The position numbers and the translations under genes were made by a program. A stretch of 6,039 nt of DNA from contig JAGVEE010000349.1 in the NCBI GenBank assembly GCA_020058405.1, positions 1-6,039 of the forward strand. The letters are read 5' to 3'. Below, piece after piece: positions 1-5,900 of the stretch (positions are counted from its first letter, which is position 1; every line of letters starts with the position of its first letter). This DNA comes from Sphingobacteriales bacterium (lineage in GTDB: Bacteria > Bacteroidota > Bacteroidia > Sphingobacteriales > Sphingobacteriaceae). The notes below the pieces were generated by a model. It did no database searches, had not been told where the DNA came from, and saw nothing but the letters and a program-made list of their open reading frames with translations.

Positions 1-11
1 AGAAAAAGAAT

Positions 12-87
12 AAATTGTTAATTGTGAGTTGTAAATTGTGAATGACAACCCACCAATTCATAATTCATAATTCATAATTCATAATTA
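12..87. repeat. Heptamer-built inverted array upstream of the GH92 gene
   Basis: The intergenic space is made of 7-bp units in two opposed arms. The left arm (12-46) has units AAATTGT, TAATTGT, GAGTTGT and AAATTGT, then a degenerate GAATGAC. The right arm (53-87), read on the opposite strand, has units of form GAATTAT (three perfect copies), with TAATTAT at the outer end and GAATTGG at the loop end. On the plus strand the right arm is a clean tandem repeat, AATTCAT four times plus AATT, at 55-86. The apex is a short C-rich stretch (about 44-55). No protein is encoded here. The 18 bp between the array and the start codon are A-rich and show no convincing ribosome binding site. Confidence 0.85.
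20..79 (+). other. Long imperfect hairpin, favoured in plus-strand RNA
   Basis: Positions 20-43 can pair with 56-79 over 24 positions: 19 Watson-Crick pairs, four G-U pairs (24/75, 28/71, 31/68, 38/61) and one A-C mismatch (33/66), closing a 12-nt loop at 44-55. On the minus strand the four G-U positions become C-A mismatches, so the structure is much weaker there. This points to a role, if any, in rightward transcripts: either the 5' leader of the mannosidase mRNA or the 3' end of an upstream gene. No U-run follows it, so it is not a classical intrinsic terminator. Confidence 0.6.
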
Positions 88-104
88 AAAAACTATCTTA
101 GTGT

Positions 105-164
105 ATGAAACCTTTTATCCTAACATTAAGTTTACTTTTTTGCTTAGAAAGCAGTTCTTATGCT
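105..164 (+). other. Signal peptide of the GH92 enzyme
   Basis: Residues 1-20 begin with Met-Lys, continue with a hydrophobic stretch (FILTLSLLFCL), and end in a polar S-S-S-Y-A segment followed by Gln21. Cleavage after Ala20 gives a mature protein starting with Gln, a common arrangement in Bacteroidota exported proteins. Cys13 lies inside the hydrophobic core behind Phe, so it does not fit a lipobox. Export to the periplasm or beyond by the general secretory route is inferred. No T9SS C-terminal sorting domain is present in this protein. Confidence 0.8.
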
Positions 165-2936
165 CAAAACCTTCATAAATACGTAAACCCATTTGTAGGA
201 ACAGATGCTCATGGACATACCTTCCCTGGCGCTACCACTCCATTTGGTATGGTGCAATTGAGTCCGGATACACGTATAGATGGTTCTTGGGATGGCTGCA
301 GTGGGTATCATTATTCGGATAGCTTGATTTATGGTTTTTCGCATACTCATTTAAGCGGTACAGGTTGTAGCGATTACGGCGATATTGCCTTTATGCCTGG
401 TTATGCTGATGAGAGCGATTATGATAAAAATAATACTCGTAGGCCGCAGAATTTTGTTGCTTCTTTTAAACATAAAAACGAAAAAGCAAGTGCCGGTTTT
501 TATGCCGTAGCACTCGAAAATATAAACGTAGAATTAACTGCTACCACAAGAGCTGGTATGCAGAAATATACTTTCCAGAAAGATGGAATTGCCTGCATCA
601 GTTTAAACCTTGGGCACCGCGACCAGTTATTGGACAGTAAAATAGAACGTGTAAACGCTAGTAAATACAGAGGTTACCGAAGATCTAAAGCTTGGGCAGA
701 AGATCAATTGGTTTATTATGCCTTCGAAATATCTAAAAATGCCATTGCCGAAAGAACTTATAAAACAGGAAGCTCTACTACTGATGACGTTTTGTTTTTA
801 TATTATAGAGTAAAAAAAGGAGAGCAAATACTTGTAAAAACAGGCATCTCTAGTGTGGATGAATTAAATGCAGAACTCAATATGCAAACAGAAATTCCTC
901 ATTGGGATTTTAATTTGGTACATCAACAAGCCATTGCCTTATGGGAAAAGGAACTGAAAAAAATTGAAGTTATTGACGACAATGAAGTAAGAAAAATAAC
1001 ATTTTACACAGCCCTTTACCATTGCATGATACACCCAAATGTAATGAGTGATGTAGATAAAAGATACCGTGGCCGCGATGGTAAAATTCACTTTACCCTC
1101 AGCAATTACTACACTTTATATTCTCTTTGGGACACCCACCGTGCTTTGCATCCTCTATTAAACATTATTGATAAGCCACGTAGTAAAGATTTTATGTTGA
1201 GCTTTTTGGCACAATACAATCAAAGCGGACGCTTACCAATGTGGGAACTTTGGAACAACGAAACGAATTGTATGATTGGCTTCCATTCGGTAAGTGTAAT
1301 ACTCGATGCCTATGTTAAAAATGTAATTGATAAAAAATTATTAGCTGAGCTCTACCCTGCTGTAAAAGCAGAAGCCATGAGCGATAGGTTTGCATTGGAT
1401 AAGTTTAGAGCACGCGGTTATTTACAAATAGACGATGCAAGTGAAAGCGTAAGTAAAACGCTTGAGTATTGTTATGATATGTGGTGTGTAGCTGAAATTG
1501 CTAAAGCATTAGGCCATACAAAAGATGCAGAATATTTTGGCTCTTATACACAAGCTTGGCGCAACGTGTACGATGTAAACACTGGTTATATGCGCCCTCG
1601 TAAAAATGGCGATTGGCTCAAACCTTTTAATCCTACAGAAGTAAACAATCACTATACAGAAGCCAACGCTTGGCAGTATTCTTTCTTCATCCCTCACTCA
1701 ACAGAAAAACCGAAAAATGTGTTGAAACTTTTTGAAGCTGATAGCAGAACTACAGGCAGATCTCAAAGCGATATTACCGGTTTGGTTGGGCAATATGCAC
1801 ATGGCAATGAACCCAGTCATAACTACGCTTATTTATTAGACCATCAGCATAAACAAAAATACATTAAACAAATTTTAGACAGCCTCTACTCTCCCTCACC
1901 AGATGGATTATGTGGTAACGACGACTGCGGACAAATGAGTGCTTGGTATGTATTTAGTGCTATGGGTTTTTATCCGGTTTGCCCGGGTAAGGCAGAATAT
2001 GAATTTGGTGTTCCATTATTTAAGCAAGTTAAAATACACCTCTCGCCTACTAAATATTTTTACGTTGAAGATAATAGTTCAGGAAAAACTTCTTACCCAA
2101 ATATTGCAAGTAAAAAACTCTCACATGCTACCATAGAAAACGGTTGGAGTTTGAAGTTTGAAGCAAATGAAATAAAAACTGAAAACGAAAAAGGCAACAA
2201 AGTAATTGAAAATATAAAACTTACAGCACCTGTAATTTCTTCGATGAAACATGTGTTTAAAGATTTCAGCAATGTCGACTTATCGATGCCAGATAGAACA
2301 CTCGATTCTACCATTGAGTTATATTATAGCATCGATTCTGCAAGTGTAAAATTTGCTCAAAAATACAGAGGACCTTTTTTCGTAAATCGTGCTTGTACTG
2401 TTTATGCTTTTGCAAAACAAAACGGAACAATTAGCAATTTTACGAGCACTAAATTCCATCAAATTAAAAACGATTGGGAAATACAACTCAGAAGCACTTA
2501 TAACAAACAATACTCAGCAGATGGACCTAATGGTATAATAGATGGATTAAGAGGTAATACAGATTGGCGGATGGGCGGATGGCAAGGATATCAATCGCAA
2601 GATTTTGAAGCCAACGTAGATTTAAAAACTGAAACTGAAATTAAAGAAGTATCCGTTGGTTTTTTACAAGATACCCGTTCATGGATTTTAATGCCTAGGC
2701 AAGTAGAAATATGGACCTCTAATGATGGGAATATTTTTAGGTTGAATGCAACTTTATACAACAAAATACCTGCAACAGATTATGCAGTGCAAGTAAAAGA
2801 TTTTACTACAAAATTACAAAAAGTGAAAGCTCGCTATGTAAAAATTAAAGCTACAAACTATGGCGTTTTACCAGAATGGCACCAAGGAGCCGGCGGCGAT
2901 GCGTTTATTTTTGTAGATGAGATTGAAATTAAGTAG
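105..2936 (+). CDS. Secreted glycoside hydrolase family 92 (alpha-mannosidase) with chitobiase-C-like and F5/8 type C tail
   Basis: This 943-residue protein is complete. GH92 enzymes are calcium-dependent, inverting exo-alpha-mannosidases made of an N-terminal beta-sandwich and an (alpha/alpha)6 barrel. Family signatures seen here are YVNPFVGT (26-33), PGATTPFGMVQLSPDTR (41-57), GFSHTHLSGTGC (77-88), SLWDTHRALHPL (340-351), EANAWQYSFFIPH (519-531), HGNEPSHNYAYL (566-577) and GNDDCGQMSAWYVFSAMGFYPV (604-625, here split for reading: GNDDCGQMSAW, then YVFSAMGFYPV). By family knowledge Glu519 is the likely general acid, and the Asp606/Asp607 region holds the likely base; both assignments are inferred. 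An export signal covers residues 1-20. About 250 residues follow the catalytic part: a chitobiase-C-like domain (about 700-785) and an F5/8 type C domain (about 790-943). GH92 proteins without such tails are usually about 750 residues. The ATG at 105 is supported by the signal peptide directly after it. The A-rich leader lacks an obvious Shine-Dalgarno sequence, which is usual in Bacteroidota. Linkage specificity (alpha-1,2, 1,3, 1,4 or 1,6) cannot be assigned. Confidence 0.93.
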   Translation: MKPFILTLSLLFCLESSSYAQNLHKYVNPFVGTDAHGHTFPGATTPFGMVQLSPDTRIDGSWDGCSGYHYSDSLIYGFSHTHLSGTGCSDYGDIAFMPGYADESDYDKNNTRRPQNFVASFKHKNEKASAGFYAVALENINVELTATTRAGMQKYTFQKDGIACISLNLGHRDQLLDSKIERVNASKYRGYRRSKAWAEDQLVYYAFEISKNAIAERTYKTGSSTTDDVLFLYYRVKKGEQILVKTGISSVDELNAELNMQTEIPHWDFNLVHQQAIALWEKELKKIEVIDDNEVRKITFYTALYHCMIHPNVMSDVDKRYRGRDGKIHFTLSNYYTLYSLWDTHRALHPLLNIIDKPRSKDFMLSFLAQYNQSGRLPMWELWNNETNCMIGFHSVSVILDAYVKNVIDKKLLAELYPAVKAEAMSDRFALDKFRARGYLQIDDASESVSKTLEYCYDMWCVAEIAKALGHTKDAEYFGSYTQAWRNVYDVNTGYMRPRKNGDWLKPFNPTEVNNHYTEANAWQYSFFIPHSTEKPKNVLKLFEADSRTTGRSQSDITGLVGQYAHGNEPSHNYAYLLDHQHKQKYIKQILDSLYSPSPDGLCGNDDCGQMSAWYVFSAMGFYPVCPGKAEYEFGVPLFKQVKIHLSPTKYFYVEDNSSGKTSYPNIASKKLSHATIENGWSLKFEANEIKTENEKGNKVIENIKLTAPVISSMKHVFKDFSNVDLSMPDRTLDSTIELYYSIDSASVKFAQKYRGPFFVNRACTVYAFAKQNGTISNFTSTKFHQIKNDWEIQLRSTYNKQYSADGPNGIIDGLRGNTDWRMGGWQGYQSQDFEANVDLKTETEIKEVSVGFLQDTRSWILMPRQVEIWTSNDGNIFRLNATLYNKIPATDYAVQVKDFTTKLQKVKARYVKIKATNYGVLPEWHQGAGGDAFIFVDEIEIK
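2202..2459 (+). other. Chitobiase/beta-hexosaminidase C-terminal-like domain in the GH92 protein
   Basis: Residues about 700-785 match the small beta-sandwich often found behind GH20 and other Bacteroidota glycosidases. The pattern is an opening APVIS, a FSNVDLSMP strand, IELYYSIDSASVKFAQKY (the degenerate 'YYTlDGSxPtxxSxxY' hairpin), then PFFVNRACTVYAFA, matching the 'i.t.tlkA.a' strand. The Thr-Leu-Asp-Gly-Ser part is only partly kept here as Ser-Ile-Asp-Ser-Ala. Its role is not established; such modules are usually taken as structural spacers or accessory domains next to the catalytic unit. Confidence 0.7.
2472..2933 (+). other. F5/8 type C (discoidin-like) C-terminal domain of the GH92 protein
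   Basis: Residues about 790-943 form a putative carbohydrate-binding beta-sandwich. Visible hallmarks are YSADGPNGIIDGLRG (803-817), the DWRMGGWQGYQSQDFE stretch (820-835), VDLKTETEIKEVSVGFLQD (838-856), SWILMPRQVEIWTSNDG (859-875), and the closing RYVKIKATNYG (910-920) with a final FVDEIEIK strand. The same arrangement is familiar from the C-termini of Bacteroidota GH20 beta-N-acetylhexosaminidases. Sugar binding is inferred from the family; ligand-contacting residues cannot be assigned by eye. Confidence 0.75.
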
Positions 2937-2999
2937 TTAGTCACTAGTAGTTAGTCGTTAGACCGTTTCTAAAGACTAACTACTAAAGACTAGAGACTA
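2934..2999. repeat. Second heptamer-built inverted array, filling the gap between the converging genes
   Basis: The whole stop-to-stop space is built of degenerate 7-bp units with consensus TAGTCNT. On the plus strand, units start at 2938 (TAGTCAC), 2945 (TAGTAGT), 2952 (TAGTCGT) and 2959 (TAGACCG). On the minus strand they start at 2999 (TAGTCTC), 2992 (TAGTCTT), 2985 (TAGTAGT), 2978 (TAGTCTT) and 2971 (TAGAAAC). The unit beginning at 2999 supplies the TAG stop of the minus-strand gene, and the plus-strand gene ends in a TAG at 2934-2936 just before the array. The sequence is unrelated to the element at 12-87, but the layout of opposed heptamer arms with a degenerate unit at the apex is the same. 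Confidence 0.85.
2945..2985. terminator. Candidate bidirectional hairpin between convergent genes
   Basis: Positions 2945-2962 pair with 2968-2985 as an 18-position stem with a single mismatch (2957/2973) and a 5-nt loop at 2963-2967. It lies 9 bp after the stop of the GH92 gene and 12 bp after the stop of the large minus-strand gene. It has no G-U asymmetry, so it can form equally in both transcripts. This position suits a shared transcription terminator or 3'-end protector. Neither side has a U-tract after the stem, so a classical Rho-independent mechanism is doubtful. Confidence 0.4.
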
Positions 3000-5900
3000 T
3001 CTTATAATATCTATCGTTCCACTCTGCGACCTAGCTCTAGATTCTAAGGTATAGAAATACGTTCCCGAACCAAGTCCGTCTGCTTTCCACTCAAACTCTG
3101 GGTTAGTAGATTCGAATAATACTTTACCGTATCTGTTAAAAATAGTGAATTTAAATCCTGGATCGCAATATACTTTGTACTGATCGATGATTTTGTACAC
3201 ATCGTTTTTACCATCTTCATTCGGACTAAATACATTCGGAATCGGATTGATAACATCTGTATTCGGAATTACTTTAAAACGAATGTTAAAGCCTTCCTCA
3301 TCGGTTTTACACGGTGGATTAGAAGTGGTAAAGAAAACTGTATAAGCGCTGTCGCGTATTTGATCGCATGAGGTTACCCATTTAAATACGGCGTTGCCAA
3401 CAGAAGTATTTTCAAATGTAGCATGGTTGCCTGGTATGCCTGCATACATATCTCCAGTTGAAGAAATTTGGACTGAATCACTTTGTAAATCACTTTGAGA
3501 ATTTAATTCGAGCGTGAAACTTTCACCAGCCACTAATTCTATGGTTTTATTTTCTGCATCCACAAAACTTGGTTGCAACAATGGATTTCGTTTTATAAAT
3601 AATCTAAATACATGTCGCGATGAATCTTTCGGATTTCTACATGCTTCATCCCATGTGGCAAAGTTTAAAATATACGGTTCGTCTCTAATTAAACTACAAT
3701 CGGCAAACCAATTAATACTTGTTTTAACTGTATCAACCCCTAAGCCTACAGCCCTTGCTATTGTTGGCTTTGGAAAATTAAATGGGATGTTTGTATAAAC
3801 CGTATCAATAGTTATTAACTCTGTAGCACTTGTATCTACAGAAGAAAGCAGGAAGTTATAAGTTTGTCCAGCGTATATAGTATCAATAGTTTCCAATGTA
3901 TTTGCAAAGCTAAAATATGGGATACTGTTAGGGCGTTCTAAAACGGTAATGTTAAATATCAACTGATTAACTTCTGGGTTCACACATTCGTTGTCTTTAG
4001 CAATTACTCTTGCAGTGTAAGCACCCGTGCGAATATCTGCACAAGTACTTTGCCATATTAAACTTGCTCTCGCAGAATCTTTACCCATGCTCGGCAATAA
4101 ATAAGCAATGTTAGAAACTACTGCAGGATTTGTAATATCAGTTGTATAATCTAAGCTCAAATACACAGAATCAAATCGTGTATTAGTATCTACTGCAAAA
4201 ACAGAGTAATTAAATAATTCACCTCCATAGATAGTTGTATCAATTACATTAATACTATTATTACTAGGGGTTCTAAATTCTGGTGCCGAGTTAAATGGTC
4301 CATCGGCATATACAAAAATTGTATCGTATGAATTTATTTGTGGGCAGCCTTCATCAAATGTTCTTAAAAACAAACGATAAGGTTCTGTTCTTACATTTGC
4401 ACAGGTTGGTGTCCAAGTAAATTTAACTCTTAAACTATCTGTTCCAGTAAGTGGCGTATAGGCAACATTCGCTCCTCCAATTGCAGCTACCGCTGCGAAG
4501 TCAGAAAAATCGGGCTGTAAGGTTATGTTTTTATATTTATTGATGTTTACATTTAAGGTATCGTATAAATACACAAAAAAACTATCTGTTTTACCTTCCG
4601 GAATTCTAACAATATTGGGTGTTTTAGCACTTAGTTCAACTTTTTTATTAGGTTGATCTCGGATGTAAATTTCTACATCAAAATACAATGAATCGGATTT
4701 TTTACAATCATTATCATACGCATAAAACCTTACTTTGTAAGGCAACTCTCGGTTGTCTTCGCATTCTGTTTTCCAACTAAAAGTTGCCGTAGAATGAATA
4801 ACTTGGGGGTTTGCACTGAATACAAATTTGCTATTTACAGCACCATTGTTTGGATCGGCGTCCATGCTAATATTTACAACCTGAGCCGAATCTTTATCAT
4901 ATGTTTTAATAAGAGAATCGCCAGTTAGTTGGAAAGTGTCGCCTGCCTTTACAAAATACTTTTTAACTTTTTTATTTGAAGCTGTAGTTGATTTAATGGT
5001 ATCGGGGTTGCTCAAATACTTATTGGTAAATATGGGCACCACATTAGCTTTCTTATTTACATAAAGTGTAACAAATGTTGAATCATAAAAAGGTGATGGG
5101 CAGGTTTTATCTCTTACTACCACTGTAAATTGATAGGGTTTCGTTCTAACATGTGTACAACGAGGAGTCCATTTAAATTGACCAATCACTTGAGCTTGCC
5201 CTTCAATTATTAAGTTTTGTGCATCTGCTCCCCCAACTAAAAATCCAACTTCACCCCATTTGCCATTTAGTGTGCTCGGGTCTAATACGTTTTCTCCGGG
5301 TGCTATGTTGGGTAACATATACATAAATAATGAGTCGAGTGGCGAATCTCTAGATGTAAAGGTCATCTCGAAATCATTAGGGTAATTAACCGTGTCAACA
5401 ATTATTTTCTTTTGGTTATTCTGATTTTCTGTTACGGGTGGGGCTTCTGGGCAGAGAACTGTTTCTAATTGATAATCCCTTCGTATTTCTCCAATTTTTG
5501 TAGGCACTCCTGCAATCTTTCGATATTCTTCAACCTTAAAGGCGACTAAATATTTACCTGCTCTGGTGGGTACAAAATTAATAATTCCTGTTTTAGCATT
5601 GATTGATAAATCTGGTACACCATCTAAAATATTATAATAAAAATTATAACCAGCTGCATAAGGTATTAAAGGGAAAGGCTTATTCGGCCCATCATCATAG
5701 GGAACAGCTAGTGAATAAACAAGTGAATCTCCATCTGGATCTACCACATTCCAATCTAATGTATAAGGCTTACCTACACAAAAAAATGTTAGAGGCACTT
5801 TTTTGTATTCTGGTGATGAATTGTAACGAGTGGTTGTACCTGTGCCAATGCGAGGAAAATCCATTGTGAACGTAACACCATACATAGATGAAGTGCCTTC

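Noticed and set aside
2..13. Tail of an upstream plus-strand gene (Glu-Lys-Glu then TAA)
   Set aside because: Only three codons are visible before the window edge; it is plausible by analogy with the second array abutting stop codons, but it cannot be supported as a feature.
55..86. CRISPR-like direct repeat (four AATTCAT copies)
   Set aside because: The units are 7 bp and directly adjacent with no spacers, so this is a simple tandem repeat and not a CRISPR array.
12..87. Terminal inverted repeat of an insertion sequence
   Set aside because: The arms face each other across a 12-bp loop, no transposase lies nearby, and no target-site duplication is recognisable.
94..101. TATCTTAG resembling the Bacteroidota -7 promoter element TAnnTTTG
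   Set aside because: It ends only 3 bp before the start codon, which would put the transcription start inside the gene, and no TTTG -33 element is found at the proper distance upstream in the heptamer array.
138..149. Lipoprotein signal (LLFC at residues 10-13) in the GH92 protein
   Set aside because: Phe before the Cys and a Cys lying within the hydrophobic core do not fit a lipobox, and a signal peptidase I site after Ala20 fits better.
144..350. Small minus-strand open frame inside the GH92 gene
   Set aside because: It lies opposite highly conserved GH92 coding sequence and has no recognisable protein features; other short open frames at 1509-1697, 1939-2136, 2093-2314 and 2319-2510 are rejected for the same reason.
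5603..5869. Plus-strand 88-residue open frame opposite the large surface protein
   Set aside because: It is an antisense shadow of the conserved N-terminal domain, with no start context or family resemblance; the frames at 3514-3798 (+) and 3044-3256 (-) are likewise shadows.
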